Shown here one piece after another: positions 56,489 through 64,000 of a stretch of 64,000 nt of DNA. The DNA is from Acidimicrobiia bacterium (GTDB taxonomy: Bacteria; Actinomycetota; Acidimicrobiia; ATN3; PSLF01). Location: contig PSLF01000007.1 in the NCBI GenBank assembly GCA_040289475.1, positions 1 through 64,000 of the forward strand, read 5' to 3'. A program made the translations under genes and the position numbers. Under the pieces are notes generated by a model, which did not search any database, was not told where the DNA came from, and saw nothing but the letters and a program-made list of their open reading frames with translations. The stretch's first letter is position 1. The number at the start of each line of letters is the position of its first letter.

Positions 56489-58000
56489 CTACCGAGGAAT
56501 GTGCCCTCCCTGCAAGGGTACCCTTACAGTGACGACTGCTCCGTCGTTATTCGAGACGCTTAGTTCACCCCCCAGCTCCCCTGAAACCAGGGTCTCTACG
56601 ATTTGCAGTCCAAGGCCTGAATCTCTTTGCACGTCAAATCCTTCAGGAAAACCCACCCCGTTGTCAGAAACTTCCATGACTACGTGCGAGTCGTCGCGAT
56701 TCATCCGGATCCTCACGACCCCCTTTATGGTCTCGCCCTCTTCGCGTCTGGGAAATCCGTGCTGAACAGCGTTCTGCAATAGCTCCGTAGCGATCACCGC
56801 CATTGGAGTCGCAACCTCGACATTGAGATCGGGCACCGCTCCTTCGATTTCAATAGCTATTGTCGCGTCTTGGGGTACAAGTGCTTCTTCTACCATAGCC
56901 ACGAGAGACCGCAGAATAGAGCGAAAGTGAACTTGGTCTCCTGGCTCTCGGCTGAGCACTTCGTGCACGAGAGCTATTGCACCGATCCTGCGTACCGACT
57001 CCTCCAATGCTTCTTTAGCCGCAGGCACCGCTAGTCGTCTCGCCTGCAACCTCAGAAGCGAGGCGATTGTTTGGAGGTTGTTCTTGACGCGGTGGTGGAT
57101 TTCTCGAATGGCAGCGTCTTTAGAAAGGATCAGTCGGTCACGACTCCGTATTTCCGAGAGATCCCTGACCAGTACGAGAGCTCCCTCAACCTCTGCCTTC
57201 GACAACAACGGGATGACATAAAAAGCGACCGTGGCGTTGGGAACCTCGACCTCTTCGCTAGCCGGAACCTGCATTCTGAAAGCGGTCCTCACGGGAACCT
57301 GTTCGAGACCAACCTCGTGAAACGTCCTTCCCTTGCGACTTGACGTCACCCCGAGCTTACGCATTGCGGAAACCGCATTGGGAGAGGCAAAAACGATCCT
57401 CCCCTCCGCATCGACCTTTACAATGCCGTCCCCTACCCGGGGAACTCCCTCCACCTCCAACTCCTCGGATGGAAAGGGAAAAGTTCCCTCGTCGACCATC
57501 TGGAAAAGAATCTCGGCTACCTCGAGGTAAGTCTTCTCGAGATCCGACGGACGTCTCGCCACTTGGGCTAGGTACTCACGGACCAATACAGCTATCGCTG
57601 TACCTTGCATTCTCACAGGGACCGCTTCCACCTTGACGCGTTCTCCAATTTCGGGGCGAAAAGTCTCTGTAGTGACACGCTCGCCACTTCTCCAACACCG
57701 TGCTACATAGGGCACCACCGCTTCACCCACGATCTGGCCTGTGGGGTCCACTTCGAACAGTGTGTGTGTGGTATTTGGTCTAGCGAGTCCCAGCACCACA
57801 TAGCATTTGGGGTCGGAAACACAGGGACAGAAAAGAACCAAATCAGCAAAGGAAAGGTCCGCAAGAAGCCCCCAAGTGGCTACTAAGTGCTGAATGTGAG
57901 ACAGGCCATCGGGATTGAGGCGCGTGTACTTAGCCGCCAGCTCCTCCAACGACGGCTGCGGCTCGGTTGATGTTATCTGTGAGACGAGTTCGTTGGTCAT
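56489..58000 (-). CDS. pdtaS: PdtaS-type sensor histidine kinase
   Basis: The protein has an N-terminal GAF-like domain, a PAS domain (VPRVGDGIVKVDAEGRIVFASPNAVSAMRKLG), then a HisKA_2 dimerisation domain with the phospho-acceptor histidine in REIHHRVKNNLQTIASLLRLQ (about residue 300), and a HATPase (ELLQNAVQHGF, DNGVGFPEGFD, GLGLQIV). It is soluble, without membrane segments. In mycobacteria PdtaS with the antiterminator PdtaR senses ligands such as copper and nitric oxide. No pdtaR is in the window. I start at the internal ATG five bases after the PHP stop; an ATG 13 codons earlier would overlap that gene. Confidence 0.92.
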   Translation of the reverse strand: MTNELVSQITSTEPQPSLEELAAKYTRLNPDGLSHIQHLVATWGLLADLSFADLVLFCPCVSDPKCYVVLGLARPNTTHTLFEVDPTGQIVGEAVVPYVARCWRSGERVTTETFRPEIGERVKVEAVPVRMQGTAIAVLVREYLAQVARRPSDLEKTYLEVAEILFQMVDEGTFPFPSEELEVEGVPRVGDGIVKVDAEGRIVFASPNAVSAMRKLGVTSSRKGRTFHEVGLEQVPVRTAFRMQVPASEEVEVPNATVAFYVIPLLSKAEVEGALVLVRDLSEIRSRDRLILSKDAAIREIHHRVKNNLQTIASLLRLQARRLAVPAAKEALEESVRRIGAIALVHEVLSREPGDQVHFRSILRSLVAMVEEALVPQDATIAIEIEGAVPDLNVEVATPMAVIATELLQNAVQHGFPRREEGETIKGVVRIRMNRDDSHVVMEVSDNGVGFPEGFDVQRDSGLGLQIVETLVSGELGGELSVSNNDGAVVTVRVPLQGGHIPR

Positions 58001-58004
58001 CACT

Positions 58005-58898
58005 CTAGGACCTGCTTTCGCTATTTTCGGGTGGATCAAGAGGGAATCTGATAGGTCGCCTCTGACGATACCCGTAAATTTCTCGACACCCCAAGCCCTT
58101 CAAAAGCTCACAGAGATTGTCGACCCTATAGCCGACCAATTCTGGCACGTGAGCATCGGAGGCCGTCGTGAGTTGGGCGCCTCTGGAGACTGCAACTTCT
58201 AGAAGCTGACGTTCCGGATACTGCTCTTGCGCGGGAACCCTCCATCCTGCGGATGAAACCTCTAGTCCTACACCCTCTCGGGTGCAGACCGTCACCAAGC
58301 CTGAGTATGCTGCGGCGAGGTCATAGTTGCGGGATCTGTATCCAAACTTTTTTGGAAGATCAGGGTGAGCCAGTACCTGTGGCACTCCTGTAGAGGCCAA
58401 TGCCAGTAAGTGGTCGAAGTATTGCTCGTACACTGAATCCGGATCGCGCCGTTCCCATTCGTCCGACACTTCTTCGTTGTCGAAACCCCAGGCTCCTATC
58501 CAGTGCACCGAACCTAGTACGAAGTCAAGCTCGAGGGAGTCGAGAAACTGTTTCACTTCTGCCATCCTGCCGGGGAAGAAATCCACCTCGAGTCCTGCTC
58601 TGATAGTTACTCCCCAGTCGTGGTCAGCACGCAAGAAATCGAGGTATCTATGCACTGACTGAGTGGCATGCTGAGCAAAGTACTTTTCGCAGTGGTCCCT
58701 GAGCCATTTGGGATCGTCGGTGTCGTTCCACCAATCGCCAACTACATCGACGAACTCGACAAAGCGGAATACGTGCTCTGAAAGACCGACCTCGACCAAG
58801 CCTTTTCGCTTTGCCGTCTTCGCGATACTTTCCAACCTCTGCAACTCGTATTCACCCGACTCGCCATGTTGGTGGTAATGAACGTGATAATCGATCAT
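58005..58898 (-). CDS. PHP-domain phosphoesterase (histidinol-phosphatase type)
   Basis: The protein opens with the PHP metal motif YHVHYHQHG (His5, His7) and has GLSEHVF, GLEVDFFPG, GSVHWIGAWGF, LAHPDLPKKFG, and the C-terminal TTASDAHVPELVG. Together these give the trinuclear metal site of the HisJ-like PHP family, which removes phosphate from L-histidinol phosphate. No histidine genes are near, so the true substrate may differ. It lies immediately upstream of pdtaS on the same strand, so the two are likely co-transcribed. Confidence 0.85.
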   Translation of the reverse strand: MIDYHVHYHQHGESGEYELQRLESIAKTAKRKGLVEVGLSEHVFRFVEFVDVVGDWWNDTDDPKWLRDHCEKYFAQHATQSVHRYLDFLRADHDWGVTIRAGLEVDFFPGRMAEVKQFLDSLELDFVLGSVHWIGAWGFDNEEVSDEWERRDPDSVYEQYFDHLLALASTGVPQVLAHPDLPKKFGYRSRNYDLAAAYSGLVTVCTREGVGLEVSSAGWRVPAQEQYPERQLLEVAVSRGAQLTTASDAHVPELVGYRVDNLCELLKGLGCREIYGYRQRRPIRFPLDPPENSESRS

Positions 58899-58962
58899 CG
58901 AAACTGTGATTCTTCACGATCCTTACTAAAACAACTAAAACAACCGCCAGCCTGGAGAACCG

Positions 58963-59754
58963 TTGGAAACACCACAACGAGCACTCGAAGACCTGAACCG
59001 GAGAATTATCGCCTGCAAGGCATGTCCGAGGCTCGTCGAATGGCGCCAGAGCGTTGGCCGAAAGCCTCCGAGGCAATACATTGGCTGGCGGTACTGGTCG
59101 AAGCCCCTGCCTGGATTTGGTGATCCCTGCGGCCCTCTCATGATCATCGGCCTAGCCCCCGCAGCCCACGGTGGCAATCGAACAGGAAGAATCTTCACTG
59201 GCGACCGGTCAGCGACGTTCTTGTTTGAAGCCCTGTATGAGGTAGGTTTGGCCAACTTGCCCGATAGCCGTAGTCTCGACGACGGGCTAAAGCTCCAGGG
59301 TGCTTACCTCTCAGCCGTAGTGCGGTGCGCCCCCCCTGCGAACAAGCCAACCCCGCAAGAGAGGGACAACTGTATTCCCTACCTCATCGAGGAAATCGAG
59401 ATCGTGCAGCCGACGTCGATCCTGTGTCTTGGCCGCTTTGCATGGGACGGGATACTCCGGGCGACAGTTATTGCCTCTGGTGAGATACCCTCACCCAGAC
59501 CCCGTTTTTTCCACGGAGCAGTTGCGAATATTAGATGGAAAAGCAGATCGATCTGCACAGAGCCCCGCATGGCGAAGACTGAGGGTAGGGTTACTGAGGT
59601 ACCACCCTCGATGCGGCCCATCGCTCTCGTCGCCTCGTATCACCCCAGCCAGCAGAACACCTTTACAGGGAAACTGACAAAAGCAATGCTGGTCGATGCG
59701 ATGCTTTCAGCTGTCGCTGAAGCAGAAAAGTTGGCTAAGACATCTTCCCAGTGA
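58963..59754 (+). CDS. Uracil-DNA glycosylase, family 5 (UdgB-like)
   Basis: Family 5 enzymes remove uracil and other deaminated bases from DNA and carry an iron-sulfur cluster. Two of the cluster cysteines are in ACKACPRL (Cys18, Cys21). The active-site loop is GLAPAAHGGNRTGRIFTGD (alanine-rich as in family 5) and the second loop ASYHPSQQNTFTGKLT. Further cysteines in VVRCAPP and ILCLGRF complete the cluster. It has 263 residues and starts at a TTG. It is divergent from the PHP gene. Confidence 0.9.
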   Translation: METPQRALEDLNRRIIACKACPRLVEWRQSVGRKPPRQYIGWRYWSKPLPGFGDPCGPLMIIGLAPAAHGGNRTGRIFTGDRSATFLFEALYEVGLANLPDSRSLDDGLKLQGAYLSAVVRCAPPANKPTPQERDNCIPYLIEEIEIVQPTSILCLGRFAWDGILRATVIASGEIPSPRPRFFHGAVANIRWKSRSICTEPRMAKTEGRVTEVPPSMRPIALVASYHPSQQNTFTGKLTKAMLVDAMLSAVAEAEKLAKTSSQ

Positions 59755-59937
59755 CACCACGCGGCAACAAGCCGAATGCCTCGCGATACGTAATGTGCTT
59801 GCTCTGCTAAAATCAGAGGCCGGGTTGGAGACCTGGATCGGGTATGCAGCGTGTGCAAACTACCTGTCCCGTCTCAGGGGCATGCGGGCGACCTGTCGAT
59901 AAATCCCCCAAAAAGCGAAGGCAAGGGTTGTCGTTTC
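59755..59937 (+). other. Structured-looking leader before the amidase gene
   Basis: The 183 bases hold CTCTG-CTAAAAT-CAGAG, CCGGGT-TGGAG-ACCTGG and a larger CGGG/CCCG stem containing TGCA-GCGTG-TGCA. Leaders of cell-wall hydrolase genes in actinobacteria often carry riboswitches, but the conserved cores of the c-di-AMP and c-di-GMP classes are absent here. The class remains unassigned. Confidence 0.35.
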
Positions 59938-62670
59938 ATGGCACGCAAATCGAGTAACGCATATATCCGTCTTTTGATCTTTTTGATAGTTTTTTCTGCT
60001 GCGCTGGGAGGAGTGCTCCCTGCCCCTGCATTCGCTTCCGATCCCGTCCTCCCGCCAGAGCTGTCCACCGTCGACGCTACCTCCATCAAGCCCTCTAGAA
60101 CTACACCACGCACTGGTGACAGCGAGCCGGTAGTAGAATCCGAGCCGGTCGACACAGGACGCATTTTCGATATGGTCGGCGCTTCGTGGGAGATCCCCTC
60201 CAACTCTCGCAGTGGCCAAGGTCTGGATGGTCTAGAGGGATCGGAACCACTCTTCGAGGTGCGAGGGGCTGTGGAGCCAGGAAAGTGGGGTCCTTGGATA
60301 TCGTCCGACGAGGCTGACGGACCCGATCCCAGCACCGGCGAGGGGGTGGCTAACAAGGTAACCATAGGACCTATATACCTGGGTCCGTCTCGCTACGTCC
60401 AAATCAGATGGCGCGGACCCCATGGTATACAGAGTCCTCCAGAAGTAACCACGATAGACATTCAAGGGCGCCGGGCTCCCCTTCTCGCGAAGGCTGCTGC
60501 ATACTTCCGAGCAATATTTCGCTCCCGACCCCTTCTCGCCAAGGCCTCCAGCCCCCAGCCCAGTATCGTGTCGAGGGCCGGATGGGGGGCTGACGAGTCT
60601 CTCAGGCGAGGGGAGCCTAGTTACGGTGCCGTAAAACTTGCGATCGTGCATCACACTGTGTCCACCAACGTCTACGGTCCGGGCGACTCAGCCGCAATCG
60701 TGCGAGGGATATACGCCTACCATGTCTTGACTAATGGCTGGAACGACATCGGGTACAACTTTTTGATCGATCGGTACGGGCAGATCTTCGAGGGGCGTTA
60801 TGGGGGAATCGACCAGCCCGTAATCGGAGCTCACAGCTGGGGATCCAACTCTCAGTCGACCGGTATAGCTATCATCGGGGACTTCTCCTCTGCATCTATA
60901 CCTGGCCCTGCCTTTGCCTCGCTGGTGGCGCTTGTCGATTGGAAATTAGACGTGCACTCCGTCGACCCCACAGCCCGAGTCGACATAGTAAGGACAGATG
61001 GCGTACCCCTGAATCTGCGAGCGGTCTCGGGTCATCGCGACGCGTTTCCGACTTCGTGCCCTGGAAACGGCGTGTATGGGACACTCGACTCAGCTGCTCA
61101 GCAAGCAAGGGATTCTGGAGGACAGAAAGTCTTCGGCGCCCGGTGGATACCCGAACAGCCGCGGTGGCTCGGAAATGGATTCGAGTCAGTTCGTTTTTCG
61201 GCATACCTCAAATACGAGGCCGCATGGAAAGTCACGATCGTCGACTCCCGAGGAGCGTCTTTGCTCACCAGGACCGGCTCCGGCGCTTCAATCGATGTCT
61301 TTTGGGATGCACGCTTTCCCGATAAAAGATCGGTGTTGCCCGGCACCTACTACGCCGTCGTAGAAGTTCAAGGGTCTATGACAAAGCGCATTCCCTTGCA
61401 GCTGACCGCCGGACCGACCTTTGAGCAGTGGTTTCTCACTTACAATCCCAATGCCGTTCCGACAGAAGTGACGCTGACTCTCTCCGGAAACGAAGGGGTT
61501 CTTGGGGTCAAGAACTTTGTAGTTCAGCCAAAGGCAAGACATACCTTTTTCGTCAATGACTACGTCGTTGGAAAAGAAGTCTCCGCCAGAGTGGACTCTT
61601 TGGTTCCTGTAGTTGTGGAAAGAGCTATGTACTTCGACTACCAAAGATCCTTCGATGGCGGGGACGCAGCCTTCGGTGTGCCCCAGCCCGATACACAGTG
61701 GTACTTCGCCGAGGGTTACACGGGAGGAAGCTTTGCAGAGTATCTAACGCTTTACAACCCTCAGGACTCGGATGCAACCACCAGAGTGGAGTTTTTGTTC
61801 AATCCCACGGGTAGCCAGAGCCTGGATGTCGTAGTTCCATCGAAATCGCGAAAGACTATCTTCGTCAATTCAGTCGTAGGATCCGGCAAAGAAGTGGCAA
61901 TTCAAATAAGTTCGAACATTCCAATAGTGGCCGAGCGACCCCAATACTACGACTACTTGGGCTACAAAGGCGGAGACGTGGTCGTAGGTGCCAGATCTCC
62001 CCTCCGGGAGTGGACCTTCTCCGAGGGTTACACGGGCCGAGGATTTCACACTTACCTTACGCTCGCGAATCCAGGCTCGATAGATGCAGTCGTGACCATA
62101 GAGCTACTCGGAAACCAAGGCCTCCTAAAACGGCTTGAGGGAGTCCTTGTAAAAGCGAAGGGTCGCACCACTATTTTCGTCAACGACTACGTTGGACCCG
62201 GAAAGGATGTGTCGGCCAAAGTCTCATCGACTCAGCCAATAGTGGCTGAGCGGCCGATGTACTTCGGCTACGGAGAGGTAGACGGAGGTCACGTAGCTCT
62301 AGGTGCAGTATCCGCAAAGACCAAGTACTTCTTTGCCGAAGGTTATACGGCACCAGGATTCGACGAGTACCTGAGCCTTTTGAATCCCAACGCTTCTCCT
62401 ATATCGGTACAGGGCACCTACAGCTTCCCATCGGGAGCTCCCATAGTGAAAAGCTACAGCGTCGGCCCCAATTCCCGGCTGACAATAGCCGTTCACGACG
62501 AGGTGCGCAGAGCCGGGGAGGTATCTGTCGCTCTCGAGTCGTCGTCCCCATTCTTCGCTGAGCGACCTATGTACTTCCACTACAGAGGGGCCTGGAAGGG
62601 AGGAAGTATCGTCCAAGGGGGCGCAGAGCCAGCATCGCAGTGGTACTTTGCCGAAGGTTATACGGGGTAG
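59938..62670 (+). CDS. Secreted PGRP/amidase-type protein with C-terminal FAEGYT repeats
   Basis: After a signal peptide (residues 1-36, ending PAFAS) comes a linker, then an N-acetylmuramoyl-L-alanine amidase/PGRP domain (about 210-370): RAGWGADESLR, IVHHTVS with the zinc histidine, GYNFLIDRYGQIFEGRYGG, and SGHRDAFPTSCPG with the last zinc ligands. A short C-terminal region follows, then four repeats of about 100 residues, each with FAEGYT-like, YLTLYNP-like, FVNDYVGPGKDV-like and ERPMYF-like blocks. It ends exactly after WYFAEGYTG, the opening of a fifth repeat. It likely binds or cleaves peptidoglycan outside the cell. I start at the ATG before MARKSSNAY rather than 29 codons earlier. Confidence 0.85.
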   Translation: MARKSSNAYIRLLIFLIVFSAALGGVLPAPAFASDPVLPPELSTVDATSIKPSRTTPRTGDSEPVVESEPVDTGRIFDMVGASWEIPSNSRSGQGLDGLEGSEPLFEVRGAVEPGKWGPWISSDEADGPDPSTGEGVANKVTIGPIYLGPSRYVQIRWRGPHGIQSPPEVTTIDIQGRRAPLLAKAAAYFRAIFRSRPLLAKASSPQPSIVSRAGWGADESLRRGEPSYGAVKLAIVHHTVSTNVYGPGDSAAIVRGIYAYHVLTNGWNDIGYNFLIDRYGQIFEGRYGGIDQPVIGAHSWGSNSQSTGIAIIGDFSSASIPGPAFASLVALVDWKLDVHSVDPTARVDIVRTDGVPLNLRAVSGHRDAFPTSCPGNGVYGTLDSAAQQARDSGGQKVFGARWIPEQPRWLGNGFESVRFSAYLKYEAAWKVTIVDSRGASLLTRTGSGASIDVFWDARFPDKRSVLPGTYYAVVEVQGSMTKRIPLQLTAGPTFEQWFLTYNPNAVPTEVTLTLSGNEGVLGVKNFVVQPKARHTFFVNDYVVGKEVSARVDSLVPVVVERAMYFDYQRSFDGGDAAFGVPQPDTQWYFAEGYTGGSFAEYLTLYNPQDSDATTRVEFLFNPTGSQSLDVVVPSKSRKTIFVNSVVGSGKEVAIQISSNIPIVAERPQYYDYLGYKGGDVVVGARSPLREWTFSEGYTGRGFHTYLTLANPGSIDAVVTIELLGNQGLLKRLEGVLVKAKGRTTIFVNDYVGPGKDVSAKVSSTQPIVAERPMYFGYGEVDGGHVALGAVSAKTKYFFAEGYTAPGFDEYLSLLNPNASPISVQGTYSFPSGAPIVKSYSVGPNSRLTIAVHDEVRRAGEVSVALESSSPFFAERPMYFHYRGAWKGGSIVQGGAEPASQWYFAEGYTG

Positions 62671-62699
62671 GAAAAGGGAGGCGACTATACAGCTCGGTG

Positions 62700-64000
62700 C
62701 TAACTAGTCCCCGCCGAGATACGTCGAGGAGACGGCTGGGCAAGTATCTGTTTTAGCTCGGCTTCCAACTGATTGATCACGGCCTCCAGGGAAACTCGGT
62801 CGGAGTCGTCCAGCGGGTGTCTCGAGTGAACGTGTCTATCTAGGCTATCGGCCAACGAGCAGATGTCGCTCAATCCTGTCGCTCTCGAGAGCCGCGCTGA
62901 CCTTGCTTTTTCCAGCCGGTAGACGAACTCCCGAACGGTCTCCGACCCAGCTCGTTCAAGACCGTACTCGGTCGCTACTCGCTCCAAGCGCTTTAGCATT
63001 CGTTCCTCCCAAGCCAAAACCACCTCTGCACGCCGTCTTCTTCGACTCCTAACGCAGAATGCCGCAGCCGTACTGGATAGCAAGAGCAGCACTAGTGTCG
63101 AGACGGCCGACGGATCTAGGCTCCACACCCTCTTGCCAAAACGAAAGATCACGGAAAACGGAGCTCTTGCCCAACCAGGCAAGGAGTCGTAACGGGCCTT
63201 CGCCCACTGCAATGCCTCCTTTACCTGACTGAAACTGTCCGCTCGTGGCACTACATACGTCGGGTCTGACTCGACCCAACCCACTCCCGGGAAGTAGATC
63301 TCAGTCCACGTGTGAGCATCGCGTCCGCGAACCTCGTACATTCCCGAGAAAAAAGAGTGTTGGCCAGGTACGTATCCCGAGACCAGGCGCGCAGGTACCC
63401 CCGCCAACCTGAGAAGCATTACCTCTGCAGTGGCAATCTGCTCGCAAAAGCCTTTCTTGTCTTCGAATAAAAACGTGTCTAGAGCGTCCTTACCAGGAGG
63501 GAGAGGCGGGATATCGAGCGTGTACTCGGTGTTCTGCATCAACCAACGTTCGATGGCCAAAATTTTTTCGTAGCGGGTGGCGCTCCCTCGGGTTATCTCA
63601 TATGCCAGATCACGTACCCTCTGGGGAAGGCTGTCGGGAACCTGAAGATATCGCTCCAGATCGGCCTTTGCAAGATCCGTACCGTACTCAGCGTTGGCCA
63701 ACTCAGAGGCGTTGACGTTGAGCCTTCGAGACACCACCGAGTACACAAGTCCCTCGTTCACTTCGACAGGGCTTCTCACCGAGCCGTCACGGTCGACTCT
63801 GACATAGGCAGCAGGAAAGTAGATTCTCGTTGCCCGATACGCCCCGAACACAAGATTCGCCTGAGGAGCCTCTATGTAAAACGTTTGGATCAGCTCGTCG
63901 TACCGACTGTTCGGAAGTGAAGGCCCCGGAGGACTCGGAAGAAGCATCTCGTTTTCGAACGATTCGATCTTGTTCGGAGGATCTTCGTCTGCGTGCCAAA
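62700..64000 (-). CDS. TgpA-like transglutaminase-domain membrane protein (5' end outside the window)
   Basis: The visible 433 residues contain a transglutaminase-like domain with the cysteine in DKKGFCEQIATAEVMLLRLAGVPARLVSGY, the histidine in DAHTWTEIYFPGVGWVESDPTY and the aspartate of that same block. A membrane segment (TLVLLLLSSTAAAFCV) and a cytoplasmic, probably coiled-coil tail of about 130 residues follow. This is the C-terminal part of the TgpA type (membrane DUF3488 region plus transglutaminase core). The frame has no stop back to the window edge, so the N-terminus lies beyond. It is convergent with the amidase gene by 29 bases. Such genes often sit with a MoxR ATPase and a DUF58 protein, not visible here. 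Confidence 0.85.
   Translation of the reverse strand, partial: WHADEDPPNKIESFENEMLLPSPPGPSLPNSRYDELIQTFYIEAPQANLVFGAYRATRIYFPAAYVRVDRDGSVRSPVEVNEGLVYSVVSRRLNVNASELANAEYGTDLAKADLERYLQVPDSLPQRVRDLAYEITRGSATRYEKILAIERWLMQNTEYTLDIPPLPPGKDALDTFLFEDKKGFCEQIATAEVMLLRLAGVPARLVSGYVPGQHSFFSGMYEVRGRDAHTWTEIYFPGVGWVESDPTYVVPRADSFSQVKEALQWAKARYDSLPGWARAPFSVIFRFGKRVWSLDPSAVSTLVLLLLSSTAAAFCVRSRRRRRAEVVLAWEERMLKRLERVATEYGLERAGSETVREFVYRLEKARSARLSRATGLSDICSLADSLDRHVHSRHPLDDSDRVSLEAVINQLEAELKQILAQPSPRRISAGTS

Noticed and set aside
59780-59937. c-di-AMP (ydaO) or c-di-GMP riboswitch before the amidase gene
   Set aside because: Neither the conserved GGGGAC/GGGGTGAA elements nor the GACGCAAAGCC core is present, so no class is claimed.
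62671-62699. Possible frameshift continuing the amidase repeats beyond its stop
   Set aside because: The following bases do not encode repeat sequence in any frame before the convergent gene ends.

Overview
The window reads as a chromosomal segment of an actinomycete (Actinomycetota). Supporting features are a WhiB-family regulator beside a PdtaS-type histidine kinase, a GpgS-type GT81 glucosyltransferase, the tRNA-Trp/secE/nusG/rplK/rplA order, rplM-rpsI-glmM, and rplQ-truA next to rpoA. Base composition looks moderate (estimated by eye, low to middle fifties percent G+C), unlike the very GC-rich classical members. I read it as a deep or non-classical lineage and do not name a class. There is no rRNA operon, CRISPR array, insertion sequence or prophage.

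Layout. (1) 1-11.1 kb, flank: a membrane DUF2156 protein, an unrecognised exported anchored protein, an aldehyde dehydrogenase, phoU facing a degenerate SenX3-like pseudokinase, then glmM, rpsI and rplM on the minus strand and a permuted alkaline-phosphatase-superfamily enzyme on the plus strand. (2) 11.2-50.3 kb, minus strand: one long ribosomal and transcription supercluster. In transcription order it runs tRNA-Trp, secE, nusG, rplK, rplA, then (after an interruption) rplJ, rplL, rpoB, rpoC, rpsL, rpsG, fusA, tuf, the S10 and spc genes, secY, adk, map, infA, rpmJ, rpsM, rpsK, rpsD, rpoA, rplQ, truA and msrB. It is broken only by an opposite-strand pair at 43.7-47.5 kb: acetyl-CoA synthetase and a GT-C glycosyltransferase resembling arabinofuranosyltransferase AftA. 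Hairpins after tuf, adk and msrB, a strong rpoB promoter and an L10 leader RNA mark transcription-unit borders. (3) 50.5-54.8 kb, plus strand: gpgS, a HAD phosphatase, a lipid kinase and an M20 peptidase; the first two look like a glucosylglycerate pathway. (4) 54.9-64 kb: GDPD, whiB with an elaborate upstream region, pdtaS with a PHP phosphoesterase, a family 5 uracil-DNA glycosylase, a secreted PGRP amidase with C-terminal repeats, and a transglutaminase-like protein that runs off the end of the window.

The most interesting signals are two near-perfect CRP-type sites (TGTGA-N6-TCACG and TGTGA-N6-GCACA) bracketing a promoter upstream of whiB; a histidine-kinase-derived protein beside phoU with its phosphorylation and ATP-binding motifs eroded; an alkaline-phosphatase-superfamily enzyme whose two halves are in swapped order; and the acs/AftA-like pair inserted between rplA and rplJ. 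Several ribosomal and transcription proteins also carry long charged tails. All functions are from reading the sequence; no database search was run.
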